Shown here: piece after piece, positions 39,591 through 48,420 of the stretch
Layout: each line of letters opens with the position of its first letter
Position numbering within the stretch: position 1 is the stretch's first letter
Assembly: GCF_900199215.1 (NCBI RefSeq)
Contig: NZ_FZQA01000001.1
Location: forward strand, 248,001 to 312,000
Source of the DNA: Amphiplicatus metriothermophilus
Lineage (GTDB): Bacteria > Pseudomonadota > Alphaproteobacteria > Caulobacterales > Parvularculaceae
Direction of reading: 5' to 3'
Length of the DNA: 64,000 nt
The notes under the pieces: model-generated
The model's input: only the letters and a program-made list of their open reading frames with translations
What the model was told of the DNA's origin: nothing
Databases searched by the model: none
Position numbers and translations under genes: made by a program

Positions 39591-40562
39591 ATGATCACAG
39601 GCTACGCCGTCGCCGACGGAAAGATCCGTGTACTGGGCGATGTCATAAGCGAAAAGGACGCCGCCGTCTGGATCGACATGCTGCGCCCCTCTCCTGAGGA
39701 GGAAAAGGCGCTCGAGGCCGCGCTGACCGTCGACATGCCGACCCGGGAGGAAATGAGCGAGATCGAGATCTCGAGCCGACTCTATGCAGAGAACGGCGCT
39801 GTCTATATGACGGCGCTCATTCTGTCCCGCACCGACGGGGATGACCCGACTATCGCGCCGGCGACTTTCGTGCTCGCCGGTTCGCGGCTCATCACCATCC
39901 GCTATGAAGAGCCGCGCGTGTTCGAACTCTTCGCGGCGCGCGCACAGAAAGCGCAAATCGGTTGCGTTTCCGCCGAAACCATTCTCGTCGGCCTGCTTGA
40001 AGCGATCATTGACCGCCTCGCCGACGTTCTCGAGCGCGCCGCGCAGGATACGGAACGACTGTCGAGAGAGATTTTCCAGCTGGGCGCCGAGGCGAAAACA
40101 AAGAGCCGCGATTTCCGCCGACTCGTGGTCGAGCTCGGCCGCAAAGGCGACCTCGGTTCGAAAATCCGAGACAGCGTCGTCACGCTGAATCGCCTCTTCG
40201 GCTTTCTCGCCCTTCATATTTCGCAGAGCGCTGGCGACAAAGAACTGAAAGCCCGCCTCAAAACACTGTCGCGCGACGCGGCTTCGCTGGCCGACCACCT
40301 GTCGTATCTGTCGCAGAAAATAACCTTCCTGCTCGACGCCACATTAGGCATGATAAACATCGAGCAGAACCAGATCATCAAAATATTCTCGGTGGCGGCC
40401 GTTTGCTTCCTTCCGCCGACTCTGATTGCGTCCGTATACGGTATGAACTTCGAATTCATGCCCGAGCTTTCCTCGCCATATGGCTATCCAATCGTAATCG
40501 CGGCGATGATTCTTTCCGCAGTGCTGCCTCTTTTCTATTTCAAGCGTCGCGGTTGGCTATAA
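39591..40562 (+). CDS. corA: CorA-family magnesium/divalent-cation channel
   Basis: 323 residues with an AAGGAGG Shine-Dalgarno. The selectivity motif GMN is at 284-286 (YGMNFEF), between two C-terminal membrane helices, and is followed by MPEL, the usual continuation. The long N-terminal cytosolic funnel and helical region (residues 1-255) match CorA. It forms a pentameric channel for magnesium and possibly cobalt or nickel. ZntB-like zinc transport is a less likely alternative because ZntB lacks typical gating residues not resolvable here. Confidence 0.92.
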   Translation: MITGYAVADGKIRVLGDVISEKDAAVWIDMLRPSPEEEKALEAALTVDMPTREEMSEIEISSRLYAENGAVYMTALILSRTDGDDPTIAPATFVLAGSRLITIRYEEPRVFELFAARAQKAQIGCVSAETILVGLLEAIIDRLADVLERAAQDTERLSREIFQLGAEAKTKSRDFRRLVVELGRKGDLGSKIRDSVVTLNRLFGFLALHISQSAGDKELKARLKTLSRDAASLADHLSYLSQKITFLLDATLGMINIEQNQIIKIFSVAAVCFLPPTLIASVYGMNFEFMPELSSPYGYPIVIAAMILSAVLPLFYFKRRGWL

Positions 40563-40637
40563 GGGGGCGATCAGCCTCGACGCGGCGCCGTCTACGGCGA
40601 CAATCGCACCAACCCTCGCCGAAGGGCGCGCACGACG

Positions 40638-41963
40638 TCACTCGGCCGCGAAGGACGAATCGGCTCGACCGATAGAGTGGTATTTGACGCCATGCGCCGC
40701 CATATAGGCAGGCCGGTAGATGTTTCTGAGGTCGATCATCACAGGAGACCTCATCAATCCCTTTAGGCGTTCCAGATCGATCGCGCGGAATTCATCCCAC
40801 TCAGTGATAATCGTCACCGCATCGGCGCCATCGAGGGTCTCGTAGACGCCTTTGCAGAATTCCACGCCGTCGAGCAGCTTCGCCGCCTCCTTCATGCCGG
40901 CTGGATCAAAAGCGCGCACGCGCGCGCCCGCTTTCTGAAGCGCGGGAATGATGTCGAGCGACGGCGCTTCGCGCATGTCGTCCGTATTCGGCTTGAAGGT
41001 GAGGCCGAGAACGGCGATCGTTTTTCCTTCAACCACGCCGCCGCATGCCGCGATGACGCGCGAGGCCATGCTCTTTTTGCGCCGGTCGTTGACGTCGACG
41101 ACGGCTTCGACGATGCGGGTCGGCGCGCCGGCCTTCTCGGCCGTCTTTACGAGGGCGAGCGTATCCTTTGGAAAGCACGAACCGCCATAACCAGGCCCGG
41201 CGTGCAGGAATTTTCCGCCGATCCGCCGATCCAGGCCGATGCCGCGGGCGACCTCCTGAACGTTGGCGCCGACTCTCTCGCAAATGTCCGCCATCTCGTT
41301 GATGAAGGTGATCTTCGTCGCAAGAAAGGCGTTGGCGGCGTATTTGATGAGCTCTGATGTCATACGGTTCGTGAAAACGATCGGCGTCTCGTTGAGATAA
41401 AGCGGACGATAGATTTCGCGCATGATTTCGCGGGCCCGATCGTCTTCGGTCCCGACGACGACGCGGTCAGGACGTTTGAAATCCTCAATAGCCGCTCCCT
41501 CCCGCAGGAACTCCGGGTTGGACACGACGGAGAAATCCGCATCCGGCCGCGCGCGGCGAATGATCGCTTCGACCTCCGCGCCCGTGCCGACCGGCACGGT
41601 CGATTTGGTGACGATCACCGTATAGCCGTCCAGGGCGGCGGCGATCTCTTCGGCCGCGGCGTACACATATGACAAGTCCGCAAAGCCGTCGCCGCGGCGG
41701 GACGGCGTGCCGACCGCGATGAACACGGCATCCGCCTCTGGAACCGCAGAGGAGAGATCGGTTGAGAAAGAGAGCCGGCCGGCCTCGACATTTTCAGCCA
41801 CAAGCGCGTCCAGGCCGGGTTCGAATATCGGTATCTCTCCCCTTTGCAGCCGCTCGATTTTGCCTGCGTCCTTATCAATACACGCCACGTCATGACCGAA
41901 ATCGGCGAAACAGGCTCCGGACACCAGGCCCACATACCCTGTCCCGATCATTGCGACGCGCAT
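40638..41963 (-). CDS. ugd: UDP-glucose/GDP-mannose 6-dehydrogenase family protein
   Basis: 441 residues. N-terminal Rossmann MRVAMIGTGYVGLVSGACFA, VNPEFLREG-like SNPEFLREGAAIEDF, the catalytic cysteine in GPGYGGSCFPKDT and the C-terminal LGLTFKPNTDDMREAPSL identify the UDP-glucose dehydrogenase group. It makes UDP-glucuronate, a precursor for acidic exopolysaccharide. It lies 54 bp downstream of the undecaprenyl-phosphate sugar transferase gene, same strand, and so probably serves the same polymer. GDP-mannose dehydrogenase is a less likely reading. Confidence 0.92.
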   Translation of the reverse strand: MRVAMIGTGYVGLVSGACFADFGHDVACIDKDAGKIERLQRGEIPIFEPGLDALVAENVEAGRLSFSTDLSSAVPEADAVFIAVGTPSRRGDGFADLSYVYAAAEEIAAALDGYTVIVTKSTVPVGTGAEVEAIIRRARPDADFSVVSNPEFLREGAAIEDFKRPDRVVVGTEDDRAREIMREIYRPLYLNETPIVFTNRMTSELIKYAANAFLATKITFINEMADICERVGANVQEVARGIGLDRRIGGKFLHAGPGYGGSCFPKDTLALVKTAEKAGAPTRIVEAVVDVNDRRKKSMASRVIAACGGVVEGKTIAVLGLTFKPNTDDMREAPSLDIIPALQKAGARVRAFDPAGMKEAAKLLDGVEFCKGVYETLDGADAVTIITEWDEFRAIDLERLKGLMRSPVMIDLRNIYRPAYMAAHGVKYHSIGRADSSFAAE

Positions 41964-42017
41964 GGCTGCACCCTTTCAACCCAAACCGCCGCGCAGGACC
42001 CTTGCTGCAAGGGAGTC

Positions 42018-43511
42018 TCAGTGCGCGTTTTTAGGGAATAACACCGCGAATACGGTGAGCGACAATATCTTCAGATCGAACCACAGCGACCAGTTGTCAA
42101 TATAGGCGAGGTCGTAACGCACCCGCGCTTCCATAAGCTCGTTTTCCGAGGTCTCGCCGCGGCACCCGTTGACCTGGGCCCAACCGGTGATGCCGGGCTT
42201 GACCTTGTGGCGACCGGAATAGTTCTCGATGATTTGGGCGTAGGCGTGATTGTGGGCGAGTGCGTGAGGCCGCGGCCCTACAAGCGACATTTCGCCTTTC
42301 AGAACGTTAATCAGCTGCGGCAGCTCGTCGAGGCTGTAACGCCGCAGGAATCGGCCGATCGGGGTGATCCGCGGATCGCCCGGATGCGCCTGCACGATCC
42401 TGTCGCCGTCTTCGGCGACCGTCATGGTGCGAAACTTATAGATGCGAAAAACAGAATGATTGAAGCCGTGACGCTTCTGCGCGAACAGGACCGGCCCGCC
42501 GTCCTGCAGCTTGATGGCCGCGGCGATCGCCGCCATCAGCGGCAGCGCGAGAACAAACAGCGCGCCGCCGAGGGCCATGTCCTCAAGCGACTTGAGAAGG
42601 CCTCCCCATCCTTCCAGCGGCCGCCGATAGAGATTGAGCACCGGCGCGCCGCCGATCCGCGCGAGCTCGCCGCCGGTGTGATTGAGCCAATACGCCGTGG
42701 GGCAGATGGCGATCGAAACCGGAAGCACGGACAATCGCTGCACCAGGGCGTCCATCCGCTCGGCGCTGGCGTCGGGTTCCGCGATCACGATATCGTCTAT
42801 GGCGCCGGCGCGCGCCGCGCGCGCCAGCGCTGCAAGGTCGCCGTCGACGACCGCAGCCTTTCGCGCCGACGCGCCCGCCAAATCGCTTTCAAAGACGCCC
42901 ACGATCGAGACCGCCTGCTCGGAGGCGCGCGCAAGCTCTGCGAACTTTTGCGCGGCGTCGTTGGAGCCGACGATCGCGATGCGGCGCGCGAACGCTCCGT
43001 CTTCCTTCACCGCTCGCCGCAGCACCGCGCCGGCGACGAAGCGCGTCGTCACCAGCGCCACGGCGCAGGTCGCGAACCAGGCGAACAGCCAGAACCGCGA
43101 AAAGCTCTCGGAGATTTTGAATGAAAAGGCGAAGGCGATGAGCCCGAGCACCACAAGCGCCCAGCGCGAGACGACCGCGCGCACCCCCAAAGCCGGGGAC
43201 AGGATCTGATCGAATTCGTAAAAGCCGTCGCGACGCAGAATGGCGGTGGCCCCGGTCGCGCCGAGAATGCCGGCCGCCAGATATCGCTGCAGATCGACGT
43301 CGGCGGCGATGACGAACGCATGATAGACATAGGCCGCCGCCGGCGCGGCCGCGGTGACCAGGATGAAGTCGATGAACTGAACGATATCGCCGTATATCGA
43401 TCGGGCGAAGGGCGCCCGTCGGCGGCTGCCTCCTTCCGGCGTCGTTTCCGCCTCCCCCGCTCCAGCCGCCCGTCCAAGGCCAGGCGCCGGCGTCGCATCG
43501 GAATCCGCCAT
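42018..43511 (-). CDS. Undecaprenyl-phosphate glucose (hexose) phosphotransferase, WcaJ-like
   Basis: About 497 residues from the ATG at 43511, which has GGAGG 10 nt upstream; an ATG at 43565 lacks one. Four or five N-terminal membrane helices and a CoA-binding-like middle region (RIAIVGSNDAAQKFAEL) precede the bacterial sugar-transferase domain with FAQKRHGFNHSVFRIYKFRT and YSLDELPQLINVLKGEMS followed by LVGPRP. It moves a sugar phosphate from UDP-sugar to undecaprenyl phosphate, beginning repeat-unit assembly on the inner membrane. It precedes ugd in the same transcript direction. Confidence 0.92.
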   Translation of the reverse strand: MADSDATPAPGLGRAAGAGEAETTPEGGSRRRAPFARSIYGDIVQFIDFILVTAAAPAAAYVYHAFVIAADVDLQRYLAAGILGATGATAILRRDGFYEFDQILSPALGVRAVVSRWALVVLGLIAFAFSFKISESFSRFWLFAWFATCAVALVTTRFVAGAVLRRAVKEDGAFARRIAIVGSNDAAQKFAELARASEQAVSIVGVFESDLAGASARKAAVVDGDLAALARAARAGAIDDIVIAEPDASAERMDALVQRLSVLPVSIAICPTAYWLNHTGGELARIGGAPVLNLYRRPLEGWGGLLKSLEDMALGGALFVLALPLMAAIAAAIKLQDGGPVLFAQKRHGFNHSVFRIYKFRTMTVAEDGDRIVQAHPGDPRITPIGRFLRRYSLDELPQLINVLKGEMSLVGPRPHALAHNHAYAQIIENYSGRHKVKPGITGWAQVNGCRGETSENELMEARVRYDLAYIDNWSLWFDLKILSLTVFAVLFPKNAH

Positions 43512-43744
43512 CGGCGCGGAACCTCCATCTCCCCCGCGGGGATTTACCACGTCATCGACGAACATTCAGCACCGTAGTTGTGACAACAGGCATGCGGCAT
43601 TGCAAAAAGCTTGCTCATTCCCCCGGCGGTTGCGTCGACTTTTCGCTATGGCGGGATGCGTCTAGCCTAGTCCCCCGATGGGGTGAATAGAGGGCGCCAT
43701 GCCGGATCGCCCCCCGAGGGCCGGTTCGGCGCGGAGGATGTTCC

Positions 43745-43969
43745 ATGGCGAAACAGTTTGCGTCCTTTCATGTGAGCTGGCGCGACGCCAAGCGCCGGCC
43801 CTTCGCGCCGTTCGCCGACGAGGCCGCCTATGGCCGCGCCGCCGCCCAGGCGCTTGAGGCGAAGCTCAACGATCTCGCCGCCGAAGGCTGGATTCTGGAA
43901 ACCATCATCCCCGTCGCTGGCCTCACCCCGCGCCAGACCGCCGCCTTCACCATCGTCGTATTCAAATGA
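43745..43969 (+). CDS. Small conserved hypothetical protein (DUF4177-like)
   Basis: 74 residues. The pattern of an N-terminal strand (FASFHVSWRDAK), a helix (AAQALEAKLNDLAAEGW), then strand-turn-strand (ILETIIPVAG, TAAFTIVVFK) resembles the small DUF4177 fold, whose members contain LN.L...GWE. No function is known. It is 43 bp upstream of cysQ on the same strand and may share its transcript. Confidence 0.65.
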   Translation: MAKQFASFHVSWRDAKRRPFAPFADEAAYGRAAAQALEAKLNDLAAEGWILETIIPVAGLTPRQTAAFTIVVFK

Positions 43970-44012
43970 CTGGAGGCTTTGCAGCCGCGCCGGAGAAGGC
44001 TAAGCCCCCCGC

Positions 44013-44795
44013 ATGTCGAACGATGAAGCGCTTCTGGAGGAGCTGGCCGCGCTCGCGCTTAAGGCGGGGGCCGAGATCATGCGCGTCTACGCCGAGGACT
44101 TCGCCGTAGAGGCGAAGGGCGACGCCTCTCCGGTCACCAAAGCAGACCATCTGAGCGAGAGAATCATCCTTGATGGTCTGGGAAGGATCGCGCCCGACAT
44201 TCCGGTTCTCGCCGAAGAGCGCGCCTCTGCCGGCGATATTCCGGCGCTGGGCGAAACGTTCTTTTTGGTCGACCCGTTGGACGGGACGCGGGAGTTCATC
44301 GGGCGCAATGGCGAGTTCACGGTCAACATTGCGCTCGTTCGCCATGGCCGGCCGGCGCTGGGAGTCGTCTACGCGCCGGCTTTGGGCAAACTCTATGCAG
44401 GCGCGGAAAAGGCCTTCCGACTCGCCGTCACGGGCGGAACGCCAGGCCCGCGCGAAACGATCCGCGCTCGGACGGCGCCGCCTGGCGGCCTCGTCGCCGT
44501 CGCAAGCCGCAGCCACCGCACGCCCGAAACCGACGCGTTCCTGAAAGACCGGAACGTCGCCGACTTCACCGCCGCGGGTTCGTCGCTGAAGTTCTGCCTG
44601 ATCGCCGAAGGCGCGGCGGACGTCTATCCCCGCTTCGGCCGCACCATGGAATGGGACACCGCGGCCGGACAGGCTGTCCTCGAAGCCGCCGGCGGGCGTG
44701 TTCTCGTCCATCCCGAGGAAACGCCTCTTGTCTATGGCAAGGCGTGGCGCGGTTTCGACAATCCGCATTTCGTCGCCTGGGGCGTGAAAACCTGA
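44013..44795 (+). CDS. cysQ: 3'(2'),5'-bisphosphate nucleotidase CysQ
   Basis: 260 residues. Inositol-monophosphatase-fold metal sites are the glutamates in VLAEER (66-71), DPLDGT (87-92) and the later WDTAAGQAVLEAAGG. FIGRNGEFTVNIALV is the CysQ-specific continuation. It hydrolyses PAP to AMP and so relieves inhibition by the by-product of sulphate assimilation or sulphotransfer. A run of ten C follows the stop codon, and the convergent membrane-protein gene ends 13 bp away. Confidence 0.92.
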   Translation: MSNDEALLEELAALALKAGAEIMRVYAEDFAVEAKGDASPVTKADHLSERIILDGLGRIAPDIPVLAEERASAGDIPALGETFFLVDPLDGTREFIGRNGEFTVNIALVRHGRPALGVVYAPALGKLYAGAEKAFRLAVTGGTPGPRETIRARTAPPGGLVAVASRSHRTPETDAFLKDRNVADFTAAGSSLKFCLIAEGAADVYPRFGRTMEWDTAAGQAVLEAAGGRVLVHPEETPLVYGKAWRGFDNPHFVAWGVKT

Positions 44796-44808
44796 CCCCC
44801 CCCCCGTC

Positions 44809-46449
44809 TTATTGAAGAGAATCCTGCGCGCCGCCGGAATCAGACGGGCCGACGGCGACCTCAGCCGGCAAGGTCGCGCCCCTGCGCACCCAGACGTCCC
44901 ACAAGGGCGTGGCCTCGACGAGCCTGAAATCCGTATAAAGAACCGCCTGCGAGCGGACTTTCGCCGCCGCCGTGGCGGGGTCGAGATCAAGCCTCGGAAC
45001 CAGGGCGACCGCGGCCTCGTGCGTCGCGGCCGCGCCGTCCGACGCACAAGTCCGTCGCAAGCCAAGCAGACAAGCGGCGTCCACGCCTGCGAGAATCGCC
45101 ACATCGAGCCCATATCGGGCATAGACGCGCGCTTCCTCAGCCGCCGCAAGCAGCATCGCGGCCTGATCGGCCGGCGCCAGCGGCAGCGCCTGTTGGGCCT
45201 CGCTCGCCGTGAACCGTCCTTCCCTGATCCAGCGCTCGGCGCGCGGCGCGCCTGAATGAACGAGCCCGAGCGCGACGCGCGTTTCAGCTGGCGCCAAAAC
45301 CGCAGCTTCGTGCTGCGCGATGAGCCGCTGCGCCGCGATTTGAACGAATGCGGCCGTCCCGGCGAGTACGAGACATGCAGCCAGCGCGCCCGTGGCGACG
45401 CTGGCGCGATCATGGACCCGGAAGATCCCGTCGTAAAAAGGGGAAGCCGTCGAAAAGGCGGCGATCGCGGCGCCGAAAAGAAAAGCCGGCGCGGCGTCCG
45501 CGCCGGCGGCGCGCGCCGCGACAGCCGCCAGCAAGATGAAAGCCGCGGCGGCGGCCCATCCTCTTGCATGGGCGCGCCCGCCGAAAACCGCGGCGGCGAA
45601 AACGACCAACGCGGCGATGACGGCGGCGCCGGATGACGCCGTCGCCGAGTCCGAGCGAGACGAGATGTTCGTCGAAACCGCCGCCGGGAGCGCTCCTGCG
45701 CGCTCTGCGGCGATCCCAGGCGCGATGAGTTCGGCGCTTCCCAAAATGAGCGCGAACGTGGCGACGCCCGCGACATAGCGCTGAGCGCCGGCCCGACCTG
45801 TCAGAAAAGGCGACGCTGAGAGCGCAGCCAGCCCCGCGAGCGCCGGCGCGGGCGCGCTCATCCAGCTCGCTGCTAGACAGAGTCCGCCCAGGACGCCTTC
45901 GATCCGTGCTCTCGGGGCGTCCTCACAGGCGGGCGCGGCAAGAAACGCGATCGCCGCCACGAGGAAAAACGCCAGGCCGAGTTCTCCGGCTCCGGCCTCG
46001 GGCGCGGCGACATAGCCGGCGAGGATCGCGGTCAGCCCTGCGGCGGCGACGGCCGGAAAGCGCGCCGCTGCGATCCAAGCGATGACGAGCGCAGTCAGCG
46101 CCGCGGCGAACGCCCCCGCGAAAAGCCGGACGCGGCCCGGCGCGTCGGCGAACATGTCCCCCGCGAGCAGAAACAGCATATATAACGGCGCGTGCGCCGA
46201 TTCCGCCTCGCCGGCGGCCAAGGCGCGCGCGGCGGCCACCGGCGCGAGGGTTTCGGAAAGGGGCGCAGAGCTCAATAGCGCCGGCGCGAGAGCTGGCGCG
46301 GCGACGAAGGGCGCAGCCGCGACAAGCGCGAGCGTCATCGTCGCGCGCGGACCCAACCAGGAGTACGGTATTGCGGCGAGGCGGCGCGCCAGGGGCGCCG
46401 GCGCGCGCCAGAACGCCTCATTTTGGGATTCTTCGCCCGCGCGGCTCAT
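44809..46449 (-). CDS. Polytopic membrane protein, possibly a divergent GT39-like glycosyltransferase
   Basis: 546 residues from the ATG at 46449, very alanine-rich with about ten membrane helices and a C-terminal soluble domain of about 170 residues (from about 375). The first loop after helix 1 (PLSETLAPVAAARALAAGEA then SAHAPLYMLFLLAG) has the placement of the ArnT/PMT loop, but it lacks the usual Asp-Glu catalytic pair and KPPL motif. It may be a degenerate lipid-linked sugar transferase in the polysaccharide region. Family assignment is weak. It is divergent from the FzlA-like gene. Confidence 0.55.
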   Translation of the reverse strand: MSRAGEESQNEAFWRAPAPLARRLAAIPYSWLGPRATMTLALVAAAPFVAAPALAPALLSSAPLSETLAPVAAARALAAGEAESAHAPLYMLFLLAGDMFADAPGRVRLFAGAFAAALTALVIAWIAAARFPAVAAAGLTAILAGYVAAPEAGAGELGLAFFLVAAIAFLAAPACEDAPRARIEGVLGGLCLAASWMSAPAPALAGLAALSASPFLTGRAGAQRYVAGVATFALILGSAELIAPGIAAERAGALPAAVSTNISSRSDSATASSGAAVIAALVVFAAAVFGGRAHARGWAAAAAFILLAAVAARAAGADAAPAFLFGAAIAAFSTASPFYDGIFRVHDRASVATGALAACLVLAGTAAFVQIAAQRLIAQHEAAVLAPAETRVALGLVHSGAPRAERWIREGRFTASEAQQALPLAPADQAAMLLAAAEEARVYARYGLDVAILAGVDAACLLGLRRTCASDGAAATHEAAVALVPRLDLDPATAAAKVRSQAVLYTDFRLVEATPLWDVWVRRGATLPAEVAVGPSDSGGAQDSLQ

Positions 46450-46592
46450 CCGCCGTTCCTGCCGTGACCTCGCCCATCCGCCTTCCATAGCAAAGGGTTT
46501 GCCGCGACCGCGGACGGGCCGAACGCGTCCCGCCTGTGGCCGTTGCGAACCAGTTTTCACTTTCCTCTTTCGCGCCCTATGGTGCGCCGATC

Positions 46593-47273
46593 ATGCGGAC
46601 ACTGCTGCACATGCCGTTCGACCCGCCTTCGCGGATGGTTCGCCTCGTCCTCGCCGAGAAAGGCCTCGCGGCGCGGCTCGTCGAATCCCCGCCCTGGAAG
46701 GATGATCCGTCGCTCGCCGCCGCCAATCCGGCGCGTTCCATTCCCGTGCTCCTTGACGCGCCGCCGACCGGCGGCGAGATCGCCGTATCGCCGGCGCTCG
46801 CTATCGCGGAGTATCTTGAGGAGGCTTACCCGGTCTCGCCGCTACTGCCGGCGACGTCGGCCGGACGGGCGGAGGTTCGCCGGCTTGTCTGGTGGTTCGA
46901 GATGAAATTCGAGCGCGAGGTCAACGCCGTGCTGTCGCGACAACGCATCGACGCGCGCCTCGCCGGACGGCTGCAATACGACCGCGCCGCCTGGCTCGCC
47001 GGCTGCGAAGCGATGCGCTGGCATCTTGATTATGTGAGCTGGCTTCTGGAGAACCGCGCCTGGCTCGTCGGCGAAAAGATGACCCTCGCCGACCTCGCCG
47101 CCGCCGCGCATCTGTCCGTAAACGATTACATCGGCGCCGTTCCGTGGGCGGAGTTCCCGCTCGTCAAGGACTGGTATCAAAGTATAAAATGCCGACCCGC
47201 CTTCCGCCCGCTTCTCGCAGAACGCGTCGAAGGTTTGCCCGCGCCGTCTCATTATGCAGACCTCGATTTCTGA
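46593..47273 (+). CDS. fzlA: Glutathione S-transferase family protein, FzlA-like
   Basis: 226 residues. A thioredoxin-fold N-domain ([46 protein letters not shown]) is followed by an all-helical C-domain ([20 protein letters not shown]). The start and the [13 protein letters not shown] block resemble FzlA, the alphaproteobacterial FtsZ-binding GST homologue needed for constriction, and the adjacency to queG fits that group as I recall it. A generic GST remains possible. Its end overlaps the queG start by 20 bp. Confidence 0.7.
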   Translation: MRTLLHMPFDPPSRMVRLVLAEKGLAARLVESPPWKDDPSLAAANPARSIPVLLDAPPTGGEIAVSPALAIAEYLEEAYPVSPLLPATSAGRAEVRRLVWWFEMKFEREVNAVLSRQRIDARLAGRLQYDRAAWLAGCEAMRWHLDYVSWLLENRAWLVGEKMTLADLAAAAHLSVNDYIGAVPWAEFPLVKDWYQSIKCRPAFRPLLAERVEGLPAPSHYADLDF

Positions 47274-48414
47274 ACCAACACGCGCGCCGCTTCCGCCGCC
47301 TGCCTTGGCGGCGGAAATCAGGGCGCATGCGAAAAGTCTTGGCTTCGACGCCGTCGGCGTCGCGCCAGCCGCCGCGCCGCCCGAGCGGGAGGCGCGCCTG
47401 CGCGCCTTTGTCGAGGCGGGCCGGCATGGAGACATGGCCTGGATGGCGACCCGCCTCGTCGAGCGCGGCGCGCCGCAGGCTTTATGGCCTGACGCGAAAT
47501 CCGTCGTCATGGTCGGTCTCAATTACGGACCGGACCATGATCCGCTCGACGACGTCGCTCGCCGGCGCGAGGGCGCGATCTCGGTCTACGCGCGCGGGCG
47601 CGACTATCACGACGTGATGAAACCGCGGCTGAAACGACTGGCGCGCTGGATGGTCGAGCGGTTTGGCGGGGGCGTGAAGGTCTTCGTTGACACCGCGCCG
47701 GTGATGGAAAAGCCGCTCGCCACCGAGGCCGGCGTCGGCTGGCAGGGCAAGCACACGAATCTCGTCTCGCGCGAGTTCGGCTCGTGGCTGTTTCTCGGCG
47801 CGGTGTTCACGACGCTCGATCTTTACCCTGAAACGCCGGAGACGGATCATTGCGGACGCTGCACGCGTTGCCTCGACATCTGCCCCACCAAAGCGTTTCC
47901 CGCGCCGTATCAGCTCGACGCTCGCCGTTGCATCTCCTATCTCACCATCGAACACAAAGGTCCGATCCCCGCGGAATTTCGCGAGGCGATCGGCAACCGC
48001 ATCTATGGCTGCGACGATTGTCTGGCGGTCTGCCCGTGGAACAAATTCGCGCAGTCTGCGCGCGAGGCCGCGCTCGCCGCGCGTAAAGAGCTTTCAACCC
48101 CGCCGCTCGCCGCGCTCGCCGCGCTCGACGACGCGGCCTTTCGCGCGCTCTTCCGCGGCTCGCCGGTCAAGCGCACCGGCCGCGACCGATTCGTAAGGAA
48201 TGTGATGATCGCGATCGGAAATTCCGGCGATCCGACGCTGGCCGAGACCGCGCGCGCGCGCCTTGACGACGCCTCGCCGCTGGTGCGCGGCGCGGCGGTT
48301 TGGGCGCTCTGTCGACTGATCGGTCCGACGGCGCTGGCCGACATCCGCGCCGGGCGCGGAAATGATCCGGATCCGGATGTCGAGGCGGAGTGGCGCATGG
48401 CGCTCGCCGCCTGA
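47254..48414 (+). CDS. queG: Epoxyqueuosine reductase QueG
   Basis: 386 residues. Two 4Fe-4S clusters are shown by [16 protein letters not shown] and [14 protein letters not shown]. The cobalamin-binding and active-site region includes [20 protein letters not shown] and [23 protein letters not shown]-like tail ([20 protein letters not shown]) closes the protein. QueG reduces epoxyqueuosine to queuosine in tRNA, the last step of queuosine synthesis. Translation is probably coupled to the upstream FzlA-like gene by the 20-bp overlap. Confidence 0.95.
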   Translation: MQTSISEPTRAPLPPPALAAEIRAHAKSLGFDAVGVAPAAAPPEREARLRAFVEAGRHGDMAWMATRLVERGAPQALWPDAKSVVMVGLNYGPDHDPLDDVARRREGAISVYARGRDYHDVMKPRLKRLARWMVERFGGGVKVFVDTAPVMEKPLATEAGVGWQGKHTNLVSREFGSWLFLGAVFTTLDLYPETPETDHCGRCTRCLDICPTKAFPAPYQLDARRCISYLTIEHKGPIPAEFREAIGNRIYGCDDCLAVCPWNKFAQSAREAALAARKELSTPPLAALAALDDAAFRALFRGSPVKRTGRDRFVRNVMIAIGNSGDPTLAETARARLDDASPLVRGAAVWALCRLIGPTALADIRAGRGNDPDPDVEAEWRMALAA

Positions 48415-48420
48415 AACGAT

